In this document: one piece after another, positions 9,104 to 18,401 of the stretch
Layout: every line of letters starts with the position of its first letter
Numbering within the stretch: position 1 is the first letter of the stretch
Source: AP-15 sp963737145
Lineage (GTDB): Bacteria; Pseudomonadota; Alphaproteobacteria; ATCC43930; CGMCC-115725
Direction of reading: 5' to 3'
NCBI GenBank assembly: GCA_963737145.1
Contig: CAVTRO010000004.1
Location: 434,001-498,000, forward strand
DNA: 64,000 nucleotides
The notes under the pieces: generated by a model
What the model saw: only the letters and a program-made list of their open reading frames with translations
Database searches by the model: none
Told to the model about the DNA's origin: nothing
Made by a program: the position numbers and the translations under genes

Positions 9104-9409
9104 ATGGCTCTGATTGAGGACATGTTCAAAGGCAATGCGCTCACGGGTGTCGCGGTCGGCGCCGCGGCACTGTTTCTCGGCCCGACGGTTCTGCCGACGA
9201 TCGGCCGGGCATTGCGCCCCGTGGCCAAGACCATGATCAAGGGCGGGATCGTGCTCTACCGCGAAACCGTGGCCGGGATTGGCGAGCTGACGACCGATCT
9301 CGTCGCCGAGGCCAAAAGCGAACTCGAGCACGAGAACCACACCGGTATAGAAGGGCCTGCGGGGAGAGCCACTGCTGCCGGCCGCGAAAGCTCGCACGAA
9401 AAGCGTTGA
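9104..9409 (+). CDS. DUF5132 small membrane-associated protein, copy 1
   Basis: A 101-residue protein with a glycine/alanine-rich hydrophobic segment (ALTGVAVGAAALFLGPTVLP, residues 12-31), then a basic LRPVAKTMIKGGIVLY stretch and an amphipathic acidic helix ending ELEHENH. This is the DUF5132 pattern; function is unknown. A second copy follows after 2 bp and the pair precedes an HMA protein and a P-type ATPase on the same strand. The start at 9104 is preferred because GGAGACGAGG lies directly upstream. Context suggests a role in assembly or metal delivery for the ATPase, which is inference. Confidence 0.7.
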   Translation: MALIEDMFKGNALTGVAVGAAALFLGPTVLPTIGRALRPVAKTMIKGGIVLYRETVAGIGELTTDLVAEAKSELEHENHTGIEGPAGRATAAGRESSHEKR

Positions 9410-9411
9410 GC

Positions 9412-9771
9412 ATGGCGCAGCAGGAACCGGCTCCCAGCCGGCGCCGTTCAGGGCGCCTCGGGACGATCGTGACCGCGGTGCTGGCCGGTGTCGCGGGCGG
9501 CCTGATGGCGCCGCTGATCCTGCCGCGATTAGAGCGCAATTTCCGGCCGGCGACCAAGAGCCTGTTCAAGACCGGGATCGCGCTCTACGAGCGGAGCCGC
9601 GAAAGAGCCGCCGAGATGGGTGAGTTCGCCAGCGATATGATGGCCGAGGCCCGTGCCGAATACGCCGCCGAACAGATCATCGCGGATGCCGAGCACGACC
9701 CGGTTGCAGCGAATGAAATCGTGAGGCTGCCGAATCGACCTGCCAGGGAGGCCGGCTCCCCGAATGCCTAG
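9412..9771 (+). CDS. DUF5132 small membrane-associated protein, copy 2
   Basis: A 119-residue paralogue of the preceding gene. Both share the order: hydrophobic Gly/Ala segment, (F/L)RPxxKxxxKxGIxLY, acidic amphipathic helix with (M/V)AEAxxE. The N-terminus here is basic (SRRRSGRLG), as expected for a cytosolic flank before a membrane helix. The ATG at 9412 gives the best start; a TTG at 9406 overlapping the previous stop is possible. The gene overlaps the following HMA gene by 8 bp, so the three are co-translated. Confidence 0.7.
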   Translation: MAQQEPAPSRRRSGRLGTIVTAVLAGVAGGLMAPLILPRLERNFRPATKSLFKTGIALYERSRERAAEMGEFASDMMAEARAEYAAEQIIADAEHDPVAANEIVRLPNRPAREAGSPNA

Positions 9772-10291
9772 CTTGCCGAAGGCCCGGATCAGTCATTTCA
9801 CGGCTCGGCGGTTGAGGATAAAGGTCCCGGAGGAACGGCGAAATAAGGTTTTTTTCGATGCCGTCGCCGAACGGCTCGCCGCGTGGGACAGCGTCGAGCG
9901 CGTCGAGACTAATCCGCTCACGGCCAGTGTTCTGATTCATTTCTCGGACCCGGAGAAACTATTCCTCGAGGCGGCCGCCAAAAACGACTTGTTCGACATC
10001 GATCTCGACGCCGCGTTCGAGGCTTCAGCAGCGCCCACCATCACCCAAGCGGCCGTGCAATCATTCGAAACGGCCGATCATGCGCTGCGCCACTGGACGC
10101 AGAACCAGATCGACATGCGCGGCTTGCTGTTCGTCGTGCTGCTTGCCGGCGGCGTATTCCAGCTGTTGCGACGCAGGCTCGACGCCCCCGCCCCGACACT
10201 CCTGTGGTACGCGGGGGATCTGATCGGACTGTGGAGCGATCGCGGACCAGACCCGGCAATCGCAGCTTCGTCTGGGCCGGTCCCAGGCTAA
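9764..10291 (+). CDS. HMA-like domain protein with C-terminal membrane helix
   Basis: About 175 residues. The first 90 have the beta-alpha-beta layout of a heavy-metal-associated-like domain (HMA_2 type) without the canonical CxxC metal site; RLRIKVPEERRNKVFFDAV and NPLTASVLIHF form its core. A hydrophobic segment (LLFVVLLAGGVFQLL) near residues 120-135 anchors it to the membrane. It sits 15 bp upstream of a P-type ATPase that has its own similar N-terminal domain. Probably a partner or regulator of that pump rather than a soluble metallochaperone. Confidence 0.65.
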   Translation: MPSLPKARISHFTARRLRIKVPEERRNKVFFDAVAERLAAWDSVERVETNPLTASVLIHFSDPEKLFLEAAAKNDLFDIDLDAAFEASAAPTITQAAVQSFETADHALRHWTQNQIDMRGLLFVVLLAGGVFQLLRRRLDAPAPTLLWYAGDLIGLWSDRGPDPAIAASSGPVPG

Positions 10292-10306
10292 GGCGGGTGA
10301 ACCGAT

Positions 10307-13231
10307 TTGACCCCAACCCGCGTCCTGCCGGTCCATACGGCGGTCCCCGGCCGTGCCCGCTTCAGTGTACCCGGTCTCAAACGCGATGACCGGGTAAAGC
10401 GCGCGCTGGAGGCGGGTCTTGCCGGCCGCGGCATTCGTTCGGTCAGCGCCAGCACCTCGACGGGAACGGTGCTGGTGCTATACGAGACCCGGCACGATCT
10501 CGTCGAGATTACGCGGCGACTGGGCGCATCCGCGGAGCGTGCGCTCGACCCAAACGCACCGGACGGCAGTTCCGCCCGCCCATCCTGGCACGCGATGGAT
10601 GCCGACCATGTCATCGGCGCGGTCGAAAGCCATCCATCGGGATTGTCCGAAGCAGAAGCAAAGAGACGGCTCGCGGAAACCGGCGCCAACGCAATAGCGC
10701 CGATATCCGGCCGCACTCAGCTCGAAATATTGCTCTCCCAGTTTCACAGCCTGCCGATCGCGTTGTTGGCAGCCGGCGCCGTATTGTCGATCGCTACCGG
10801 CGGGCTTGTCGATGCTGCGATCATCCTCGCCGTCATCGGGCTCAACGGCGCAATAGGCTTCATCGCCGAGGCACGCGCCGAGGAGACGATCGGCAGTCTC
10901 AGCGAGAGCCGCACCCCGATCTCACGGGTATTGCGCGCCGGGAACGAATGCGAGCTCCCGGCCGAGGAGCTCGTGCCGGGCGACCTCATCGAATTGCGCC
11001 GAGACGAGGTCGTCCCCGCTGATGCACGGGTCATTACAGCCAATCGCCTGACCGTAAACGAGGCGATGCTGACGGGCGAGAGCGTGCCGGTAGTGAAGGC
11101 GTCCAATGCACTGGCGCCGCACCATGCCCCGATTGCCGACCGTTACAACATGGTCTTCCGCGGCACGGTCGTGACCGGAGGCGCCGGGCGTGCCGTTGTT
11201 ACCGCGACGGGCCCCGAAACCGAACTCGGCCGAGTCCAATCGCTTTTGGGTTCCGACGATCAGCCGGCGACCCCTTTGCAACGCCAGCTCGACGCGCTGG
11301 GCAGGCAACTGGTGCTCGGATCAATGGCGGCGTGCGGGCTGTTCGCTGTAATCGGACTGATCCGCGGATTTGGGCTTTTGCCGCTGCTGAAGACCGTGAT
11401 CTCGCTCGCGGTCGCGGCGGTACCCGAGGGTTTGCCGACCCTCGCCACGACGACACTCGCGCTGGCAGTCCAGGATTTGCGCCGGCATCGGATTATCATC
11501 CGCCGGCTGAGCGCAGTGGAAGGGCTCGCTGCCGTCGAGGTTGCCTGCTTCGACAAAACCGGCACATTGACGGTCAATGACATGAGCGTCGTTCGCTTAT
11601 ACTGGAACCAGACGCGCGCACGCTTGACCGACGAGCAGTTCCGCACTGAAACCGGAGCGGTCGCTGACCGCACGACTGATCGCGAGTTGGTCCGATTATT
11701 GGAGCTCGCAATCCTCTGCAACGATGTCGAGCTGCTCGATGCGGCGGCCGGCAATGCCAACGGATCGGCCACCGAGATGGCGCTCGTTCGGGCGGCAATC
11801 CGCGCGGGGCTCGATGTAGGGGCGATCCGCCTCCGCCACCCGCGCCGTGCGACGCTCGAACGCGCCGAAGACCGGCGCTTCATGGTCACGGTGCATGATG
11901 CTGCGGCGGATCAGAAGCTCGTGATCGTAAAGGGCGATCCCAGTGAGGTTCTGGCGCTTTGCCGCTGGCATCTGCACAACGGCGTCGTTGCGCCCCTGGA
12001 GGACGAGGCTCGGCGCCCCATCAAGGCAGAAAATCTGGCGATGGCAGAGAATGCCCTACGGGTGCTCGGGATCGCCTACAAGTCGGCCGGCGCCGAGGAT
12101 CGCGGCACGCGGATCGAGCAGCAGGATTTCATCTGGGCTGGTCTCGTCGGCATGGCCGACCCGATCCGGACCGGTGCGCCGGAGCTGATCGACGCATTTC
12201 GCCGCGCCGGCATCACGAGCATCATGCTGACCGGCGACCAGCGCGCTACGGCGGCCGCAGTCGCCGCCGAGCTGGGGCTTTCGAACGGAAAGTCGGCGGA
12301 CATTGTCGAGGCCGGCCAGCTCGAGCAATTTGAGGCGAAAATCGCCCGTAATGATCTCCCGCGGGTATTCGCGCGGGTCGCCCCGGGGCAGAAGCTGCAA
12401 TTGGTGAAAACGCTGCAGGGCGGCGGGTTGGTCGTCGCGATGATCGGCGATGGCGTCAACGATACGCCGCCGCTGCGCGCGGCCGACATCGGCATTGCTC
12501 TTGGACGCTCCGGGGTGGAGGCCGCGCGCGGCATTGCCGATGTCGTATTGCTCGAAGACGATCTCGCCTCTCTGACCGAAGCCGTCGAGCGCGGCCGCAC
12601 GGTCGCGATCAACATTCGCAAGGCGATCCGTTACCTGGTCGCAACCAATCTCAGCGAGATCATCTTCATGCTGGTTGCCGCGGCCGCCGGCCGCGCACAT
12701 CCCCTGAGCCCGATCCAGCTGTTGTGGATCAACCTGCTGACCGATGTCCTGCCGGCGCTGGGGCTCGCCATGGAGCCGGCCGCCCCCGACTTGATGACGC
12801 GGCCGCCTCGAGATCCAAATGAACCGGTCATTTCGGCAGCGGAACTCGGCACGCTCAGCCGCGATGCCGGCCTGATCGCTGCGAGCGCTTTTGCCGCTCA
12901 GGCCTGCGCATCGCGGCTCGGCGGCTCGGCGCAATCAGGTCAGACCGTCGGGTTTGCCAGCCTCGTCGCCGCGCAGCTCTTTTACGCCTTCGCCTGCCGC
13001 TCGAGGCGCGGATCGGTCCTGTCCGGTCGAGCGCTCCCGCCCAACCCGGTCTTTTTCGGCGCCCTCGGCAGCGCCTTCGCGGCGCAGGGCGCGGCATTGT
13101 TCGTCCCCGGCTTCCGCAACCTGTTTGGACCGGCGCTCGGCATCGCCGATTTCGGTATCTCTCTGGCCGCCGGCGCGGCACCGCTGCTCGCGATCGAAGT
13201 ATTGCGGCGGGCTCGGTCTCGCCCCGTCTAG
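10307..13231 (+). CDS. P-type ATPase cation pump (P2-like) with N-terminal HMA-like domain
   Basis: A 974-residue pump. It has an HMA-like N-domain (residues 1-85), a cation ATPase N-terminal region, the actuator LTGES near 254, PEGLPT in the transport helix near 373, the phosphorylated aspartate in DKTGTLT near 415 and the hinge GDGVND near 714. PEGLP rather than CPC/SPC places transport closer to P2-type (Ca/Mn/Mg-like) pumps than to P1B heavy-metal pumps, despite the HMA-like extension. The ion is not determinable. The TTG at 10307 is the first start in frame. It heads toward a ferritin-like gene. Confidence 0.88.
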   Translation: MTPTRVLPVHTAVPGRARFSVPGLKRDDRVKRALEAGLAGRGIRSVSASTSTGTVLVLYETRHDLVEITRRLGASAERALDPNAPDGSSARPSWHAMDADHVIGAVESHPSGLSEAEAKRRLAETGANAIAPISGRTQLEILLSQFHSLPIALLAAGAVLSIATGGLVDAAIILAVIGLNGAIGFIAEARAEETIGSLSESRTPISRVLRAGNECELPAEELVPGDLIELRRDEVVPADARVITANRLTVNEAMLTGESVPVVKASNALAPHHAPIADRYNMVFRGTVVTGGAGRAVVTATGPETELGRVQSLLGSDDQPATPLQRQLDALGRQLVLGSMAACGLFAVIGLIRGFGLLPLLKTVISLAVAAVPEGLPTLATTTLALAVQDLRRHRIIIRRLSAVEGLAAVEVACFDKTGTLTVNDMSVVRLYWNQTRARLTDEQFRTETGAVADRTTDRELVRLLELAILCNDVELLDAAAGNANGSATEMALVRAAIRAGLDVGAIRLRHPRRATLERAEDRRFMVTVHDAAADQKLVIVKGDPSEVLALCRWHLHNGVVAPLEDEARRPIKAENLAMAENALRVLGIAYKSAGAEDRGTRIEQQDFIWAGLVGMADPIRTGAPELIDAFRRAGITSIMLTGDQRATAAAVAAELGLSNGKSADIVEAGQLEQFEAKIARNDLPRVFARVAPGQKLQLVKTLQGGGLVVAMIGDGVNDTPPLRAADIGIALGRSGVEAARGIADVVLLEDDLASLTEAVERGRTVAINIRKAIRYLVATNLSEIIFMLVAAAAGRAHPLSPIQLLWINLLTDVLPALGLAMEPAAPDLMTRPPRDPNEPVISAAELGTLSRDAGLIAASAFAAQACASRLGGSAQSGQTVGFASLVAAQLFYAFACRSRRGSVLSGRALPPNPVFFGALGSAFAAQGAALFVPGFRNLFGPALGIADFGISLAAGAAPLLAIEVLRRARSRPV

Positions 13232-13241
13232 CGGGCAATCA

Positions 13242-13697
13242 TCACACGGGGTCGTCCAGGGTCTCGCCGACATCGTCGAGAATATCGCGCTGCCAGACCG
13301 CGTGCTGGTTCTTTGACCGGTCTACCGCCGCGCGCAATTTCGCCAGATGCCGCCGGTAGCGGCGCTGCCGATCGTGCTCGTCCGCTCCCCATCGATGCGC
13401 ACGTCGCCGCGCCCGGTGCTTGAAATGCTCCACGGTGCGTTCGACCGCCTGGCGGGATTGCTGCGGGTCGACCGGCCGCGCGACCTCTTTGTTTATTTCG
13501 GCGATCGTGCTCGACACCAGGGCGTCGATCAGCTCTTCCGCGGCTTCCGCCTCGGACTCGGTCAACAGGTCGATCACGACCTTGACCGCGGTGCCGACCG
13601 CCGGACCCATCTGGGGAAGCAATTTCGGCAGCACCACCGAGACGAGCCCGAGCGTTAGAAGGGTGGCCAGATTGGGTCTGCCGATATCCTCGAACAT
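13242..13697 (-). CDS. Small membrane-associated protein of unknown family
   Basis: A 151-residue protein read against its neighbours. A hydrophobic stretch (residues 10-45, LATLLTLGLVSVVLPKLLPQMGPAVGTAV) is followed by an acidic helix (TESEAEAAEELIDALV) and a long basic C-terminal tail rich in Arg/His. The layout mirrors the DUF5132 proteins upstream, though the sequence is too diverged to name. The start at 13697 has GAGGCGG upstream; longer in-frame extensions run into the divergent ferritin-like gene. No function is assigned. Confidence 0.55.
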   Translation of the reverse strand: MFEDIGRPNLATLLTLGLVSVVLPKLLPQMGPAVGTAVKVVIDLLTESEAEAAEELIDALVSSTIAEINKEVARPVDPQQSRQAVERTVEHFKHRARRRAHRWGADEHDRQRRYRRHLAKLRAAVDRSKNQHAVWQRDILDDVGETLDDPV

Positions 13698-13781
13698 TTC
13701 CGCCTCGGAACAATGCCCAGCGCCGCGCAGTTTAACAGACGGGAACCTGCGCGGAAACGGCAACTCGGGGAGCTGATCACG

Positions 13782-14243
13782 ATGGTCGAGCTGGATAAAG
13801 AGAAGGCGGTGGACCTGCTGAACCGCATCCTGGAGGCAGAGCTGGCGGGGGTGGTGCGCTACACCCACTACTCGTTCCTCGTCTTCGGGCATAACCGGAT
13901 CCCGATTGTGTCATGGCTGCGGGAGCAGGCGGCCGAGTCGCTCACCCATGCCCAGCAGGCCGGCGAGATGATCACGCTGCTCGGCGAATACCCGTCATTG
14001 GAAATCGGCCCGCTGCTCGACACGCATCGCACCGACATCGGCGCGATCATGCGGGAGTCACTGCAGACCGAGGCGAAGGCGCTGGCGCTCTATCGTGAAC
14101 TGCTGAAATGCGCCGAGGGGCGATCCGTCATCCTGGAGGAGTATGCGCGTCAGATGGTCTACGCCGAGGAACTCCACGCGAGCGAAGTCGACAAGATGCT
14201 GCGCAAGCCCGGCGAAGTCGCCGCGTTCCACCCGACGCGATAG
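13782..14243 (+). CDS. Bacterioferritin-like ferritin-fold protein
   Basis: A 153-residue four-helix-bundle protein similar to bacterioferritins. It has LLNRILEAELAGVVRYTHYS in helix A, ESLTHAQQAGEM in helix B and YAEELHASEV in helix D, which supply Glu/His ligands for a di-iron site. The helix B spacing (ExxxH) differs from the ExxH of classical Bfr, so ferroxidase activity cannot be assumed. The ATG at 13782 begins the conserved MVELDKEKAVDLLNRIL. It sits between the cation pump cassette and a ClpP-like gene, consistent with a role in metal or oxidative stress. Confidence 0.8.
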   Translation: MVELDKEKAVDLLNRILEAELAGVVRYTHYSFLVFGHNRIPIVSWLREQAAESLTHAQQAGEMITLLGEYPSLEIGPLLDTHRTDIGAIMRESLQTEAKALALYRELLKCAEGRSVILEEYARQMVYAEELHASEVDKMLRKPGEVAAFHPTR

Positions 14244-14249
14244 TCCGGA

Positions 14250-14837
14250 ATGAGCGGGAGCTCCGATCAGCTTCCGTCCGTTCCGGAGGTAATCCGCGTC
14301 CGGCTTGCGCGACCCACCATCCGCCTGTCGGGACCAGTGGGACACCCAATGGTGGCCAACTTTTTCGATCAGCTTCTCCCTGTGTTGGAGGTCGAGGGCT
14401 CCATTCTGATCGAGCTTTTCACCGACGGCGGCGATGCCGAGATCGGCCGGCGCCTCGCCGAAGAAATCCGGTTGCTGCGCCGGGAGCACGGCCGGGATAT
14501 CTGGTTTCTGGGCAAGACCCTCGTCGCTTCGGCCGGCGCGACGGTGATGGCGGCGTTTCCAAGGACAGGCGCCTGGTTGACCCGCGATGCGGCGCTGCTC
14601 ATTCACGGCCGCAGGATGGTTTAGGATCTGCACCTCGAGGGGCCACTGGGCAGCTGCCGGCGGGTGCTCGAAGAGATGATCGCCGACATCGACCACGGGC
14701 TGCGTCTCGAGGAACAAGGGCTTGCCGAACTGATCGACGGCGCAGACGCCGAAGAAATCGCTCGCCGCGCCTATGGCGGCTGGTATCTATCCGCCCAGGA
14801 GGCTTTGAACAGAGGCCTCGTCGCAGGTCTCGTCTAG
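14250..14837 (+). pseudogene. ClpP-like serine protease (SDH clan) interrupted by an in-frame amber codon
   Basis: The frame encodes a 195-residue ClpP/crotonase-fold peptidase. GGDAEIG sits in the oxyanion region, the nucleophile candidate is in VASAGATVMAAF near residue 92, and the catalytic-His context is LLIHGRR near residue 120. At 14622-14624 the codon is TAG. The same frame then continues with family-like sequence (DLHLEGPLGSCRRVLEEMI ... WYLSAQEALNRGLVAGL) to a second stop at 14837. A single substitution from AAG, GAG or CAG would explain it. Without readthrough the product ends at 124 residues, lacking the C-terminal handle. Confidence 0.75.
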
Positions 14838-14862
14838 CGAGCTCCATCCGGGGACCGGCGGA

Positions 14863-17115
14863 TCAGCTCTCGAACGCTTTTCTGAGCTTGGCGGCCAGAT
14901 CCGAATAAGTGAATGGCTTGAAGATCACCTCGACGCCGGGATCGAGCCGGCCATGGTGCACAATGGCGTTGCGGGCGTATCCCGTCGTGAACAGAACTTT
15001 GATGCCCGGCCGCCTCAGGACCGCCTCGTCGGCGAGCTGACGGCCGTTCATGCCGCCCGGCAGTCCCACGTCGGTGAACAGGAGACGAAGCTCGGGGTGA
15101 GCGTCCAGCACTTGCAGAGCCGCGAAACCATCCGGGGCGCTGATGACCTGGTATCCAAGGTCGCTTACCATCTCAACCGTGTAAGTCCGCACGTCCGAAT
15201 CATCCTCAACGACCAGCACCGTTTCGCCCTGCCGGGCCCGGGGAGGAACGAGCCGCTCCGATGACAGTTCCGGAAATGCGCCATCGCCATGGTGCCGCGG
15301 CAGATAGAGCTTCACGCAAGTGCCCTGTCCTACCTCGCTGTAGATCTTAACGTGTCCGCCGGACTGTTTCACAAAACCGTAAACCTGGGAGAGGCCCAAT
15401 CCGGTGCCCTGGCCCGTTCCCTTCGTCGTGAAAAAGGGCTCGAATGCTTTCTCGACGACTTCCTCGGGCATGCCCGAGCCGGCATCGGTCACGAACAAGC
15501 CGACGTATTGGCCGGGGGAGAGATCGGCGTGCATTGAGCAATACGCGTCGTCGAGGTAGCAGTTTGCCGTTTCGATGGTCAATTTTCCGCCATCCGGCAT
15601 TGCGTCGCGCGCATTGACGGCGAGGTTGATCAGCGCATTTTCGAGCTGATTTGCATCGGCAAAGATGTTCCAGAGCCCACCTGCCAATACGGTTTCGATC
15701 GCGACAAACTCGCCGAGCGCGCGCCGCAGCAGATCGGACATCCCGGTGACCAGCTTATTGGGTGAAACCACTTCGGGCGCGAGCGGCTGACGCCGCGCAA
15801 ACACCAGCAGACGCTGCGTCAGCTCGGCGCCTCGAAAAGCACCCCTTAAGGCAGCCGCGATCAGGCGCTGAAAATCGTGGTCCGGCGGAAGCCGCCGCTG
15901 CATGGTCTCGATATTGCCCATGATGACCGTCAGCAGGTTATTGAAGTCGTGGGCGATACCTCCGGTGAGCTGGCCAATGGCCTCCAGTTTCTGCGCCTGG
16001 CGCAATGCGTCTTCCATTTCCTGCCGATTTTTCACCTCCTCGGCGACGCGTTCCTCGAGCGTCTCGTTGATCCGTTGCAGCTCCTGTTCGGCATCACGCC
16101 GGGCTGCCAGCTCCCGCTGGCTTGCCTCGTAAAGTCGCGCATTGTCGATTGCGATTGCCGCTTGCGCTGCAATGCCGGTCACGATCCGCTCGTCACGCTG
16201 GGTGAAAATGCCTGGCTCGGAGTGACCGAAAAATAGCCCGCCGATTACTTCTCCGGAGCGGGAGAGCACAGGTATCGCCAAATAGCTGCGCACCGGCAGG
16301 TGTCCGGGAGGCATGCCGAAATACGGCGGGTTTTGCCCATAACGAGGATCAGCGACGATGTCGTCCGAACGCACGACGCCCTCGCCGCGAAAGGTCGGCC
16401 CGAACACGGGCGTGTTGCGAGGCATCGGAAACTTCGCGAAAGCTTCACGCGGCACGCCTGAAAGCGAGTACAGCGTATAGGCCTCGCCCTGCTCGTCGAC
16501 GACATTGTAGAAGAAAGCGCCGAACTGAGCCCTAGTGAGGTCGACCGCGGCGTCGGTAACGGTCTGAACGAGCCGCTCCAGACTGAGCTCCGCCGCGAGC
16601 GCCGTGCCGGTGCGGTTGAGCACTTCCAACGTGCGCGCCTCTTCGCGAAGTTCGGCGATACGCGTTTCCAGAGTTTCGTTGAGCGCGAGCAGCCGGGCTT
16701 CGAGCGCCTTGCGCTCGCTGATCTCGTAATAGACGCCGGACACCCAACCGGCGCGGCCGTTTTCACTCTGCCGGGCTTCGCCTTTGCCCGCGATCCAGTG
16801 GACGCTGCCGTCCGGATGCCGTACGCGGAATTCGCTATAATAGGCGCCCGATTGCACTGCGCGCTCGATCGCCGCATGCAGCTTTGGCATATCGTCGATA
16901 AAGATTGCGCGCTCCCATTCGGAAAACGAAGGCTTCGGGATTTCGGGATCGAAGCCAAAGAGAACAGCTACATAGGGCGTCCACTGCCACTCGTTTGTCG
17001 CCAAATCCCATTCGAACCAGCCGATCCCGCTGGCGGTTTGCGCCAAACGAAACCGCTCCTCAATCTCGCGGAGCCGGCTCTCGATATGCTCGCGGCTGTA
17101 CTCGGCGTCGGCCAT
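14863..17115 (-). CDS. Hybrid sensor histidine kinase (PAS-GAF-HisKA-HATPase-REC)
   Basis: A 750-residue cytosolic kinase with no membrane helix. It has a PAS domain (about 20-140), coiled coil, GAF domain (about 165-330), dimerisation/phosphoacceptor helix with GGIAHDFNN (His near 385), an ATPase domain with NLAVNARDAMPDGG, GSGMP and GTGLGLSQVYG (about 480-600), and a C-terminal receiver with VVEDDSDVR, FTDVGLPGGM and KPF (about 630-745). It should sense an intracellular or diffusible cue and relay phosphate through its own receiver. No output regulator is adjacent, so its target is unknown. Confidence 0.9.
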   Translation of the reverse strand: MADAEYSREHIESRLREIEERFRLAQTASGIGWFEWDLATNEWQWTPYVAVLFGFDPEIPKPSFSEWERAIFIDDMPKLHAAIERAVQSGAYYSEFRVRHPDGSVHWIAGKGEARQSENGRAGWVSGVYYEISERKALEARLLALNETLETRIAELREEARTLEVLNRTGTALAAELSLERLVQTVTDAAVDLTRAQFGAFFYNVVDEQGEAYTLYSLSGVPREAFAKFPMPRNTPVFGPTFRGEGVVRSDDIVADPRYGQNPPYFGMPPGHLPVRSYLAIPVLSRSGEVIGGLFFGHSEPGIFTQRDERIVTGIAAQAAIAIDNARLYEASQRELAARRDAEQELQRINETLEERVAEEVKNRQEMEDALRQAQKLEAIGQLTGGIAHDFNNLLTVIMGNIETMQRRLPPDHDFQRLIAAALRGAFRGAELTQRLLVFARRQPLAPEVVSPNKLVTGMSDLLRRALGEFVAIETVLAGGLWNIFADANQLENALINLAVNARDAMPDGGKLTIETANCYLDDAYCSMHADLSPGQYVGLFVTDAGSGMPEEVVEKAFEPFFTTKGTGQGTGLGLSQVYGFVKQSGGHVKIYSEVGQGTCVKLYLPRHHGDGAFPELSSERLVPPRARQGETVLVVEDDSDVRTYTVEMVSDLGYQVISAPDGFAALQVLDAHPELRLLFTDVGLPGGMNGRQLADEAVLRRPGIKVLFTTGYARNAIVHHGRLDPGVEVIFKPFTYSDLAAKLRKAFES

Positions 17116-17126
17116 TGGTCCGCCGC

Positions 17127-18185
17127 TTACGCTGTGCCGCCCAAAATCGATTTAGCTTCGGCCATCGCGCGCATTTTCCCGAGCGCGATGTGCCTCGGGA
17201 GATGATTGAACCCGCATGAACTGGTGATGATGGTCTGCTCGGGCGCGAGCCACGGATGCGCTTTGATACGTTCGGCTATTTGGGCGGCGGTCTCGATATT
17301 GGGGGCCTGCACGTCGACCGCGCCGACCCCCAGCTGCTTGTCGCCGAGAAGGCCTTCGAAGTGGTCGGTCATATCGTGCTCGATCAGATACGCGTCACAC
17401 TCTATCCGGCACACGAGATCGGCTTTGTAGCGGCCGAAATCAAAATAACGGTGGCCGATCTGCCCATCGTAATCGGGACCAACCGCATAGTTGCCCTGAC
17501 AGATGTGCGCCGAGGCATGAACATCGTCGGGGAGCCCCTCGAGCGCGACATTGATGGCGTCCACTGCAGCGCGCACCTCCTCATCGGAGGCCGGCGTAAA
17601 ATAAGGCTCGTCTAGCTGAATATGCTTGCACCCGGCCTCGGCCAGACGGCGGAAATTGTTGTGCAGCAGCTTGCCCAGGTCGAGCATCATCGGAGCGAGA
17701 TCGCCGTAATGCTCGTCATAGGCGACCACGGCCAGCAAATGCGGCCCGGTCATTGTGATCTTGACCGGCTTGCGCGCGAAACCCGATACCGTCCTGAACT
17801 CGTCGACTAGCCCCAGATCGGTGGTGTCGGAGATCGGGCCTTTGCAGATTGCGGCGGGATGGGTGACGTTCGGATCGTGCTCGGTGATCGGCTTGGGTCG
17901 GGTTTCCCCCTGAAAGGCCGGGATCTTTTGCCAGAAATGGTTGAGCATCGCATTTGGGGGCGAGTGCCGGTTATGTGTGCGGCGATGCATTTCACCCCCC
18001 GTGATCACGTCGATCCCTGCGATCTCCTGTTCCAGGATCGCGGCCTGCATCGCGCGAAATTGCGCGTCGCCGAGATCAGCAGGCTGGAGCTGCCCCAGGG
18101 TGACGAGACGGTCGAGGGTCTCGTACCAGCGCGGGACACTATGCGCGCCGATAACCGTGGTCGTGTATTTTGGGTAACGGGGCAT
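17127..18185 (-). CDS. MetE C-terminal-like zinc methyltransferase/alkyltransferase
   Basis: A 352-residue TIM-barrel protein of the cobalamin-independent methionine synthase C-terminal family, which also includes epoxyalkane:coenzyme M transferases. Zinc-site candidates are visible: the His-x-Cys in SAHICQGN near residue 240 and the Cys in ITSSCGFNHLPR near 330. QLDEPYF near residue 205 matches the family. Lacking the N-terminal half, it cannot be a full MetE, so it probably transfers methyl or alkyl groups to another thiol. It lies 12 bp from the kinase gene but no functional link is evident. Confidence 0.8.
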   Translation of the reverse strand: MPRYPKYTTTVIGAHSVPRWYETLDRLVTLGQLQPADLGDAQFRAMQAAILEQEIAGIDVITGGEMHRRTHNRHSPPNAMLNHFWQKIPAFQGETRPKPITEHDPNVTHPAAICKGPISDTTDLGLVDEFRTVSGFARKPVKITMTGPHLLAVVAYDEHYGDLAPMMLDLGKLLHNNFRRLAEAGCKHIQLDEPYFTPASDEEVRAAVDAINVALEGLPDDVHASAHICQGNYAVGPDYDGQIGHRYFDFGRYKADLVCRIECDAYLIEHDMTDHFEGLLGDKQLGVGAVDVQAPNIETAAQIAERIKAHPWLAPEQTIITSSCGFNHLPRHIALGKMRAMAEAKSILGGTA

Positions 18186-18401
18186 CGTCTTTCCTAGGCG
18201 CTACGCGCTCAATGTACCCGACGGCATCTGCGTTGCTTTATGTGTAGTAGAAATACCTTCGGCAATCGCGTAACGCAAATGAAAGGCTAAACCGTCCCAA
18301 TATGCGTCGACTTCGAGCGGAGCAAACGGTTTGTTCTGCCGAAAGTTCCGCTGTTATATTTCTCCCTATCTATCGATCTCACCTACGATGTCGGCACCGG
18401 A

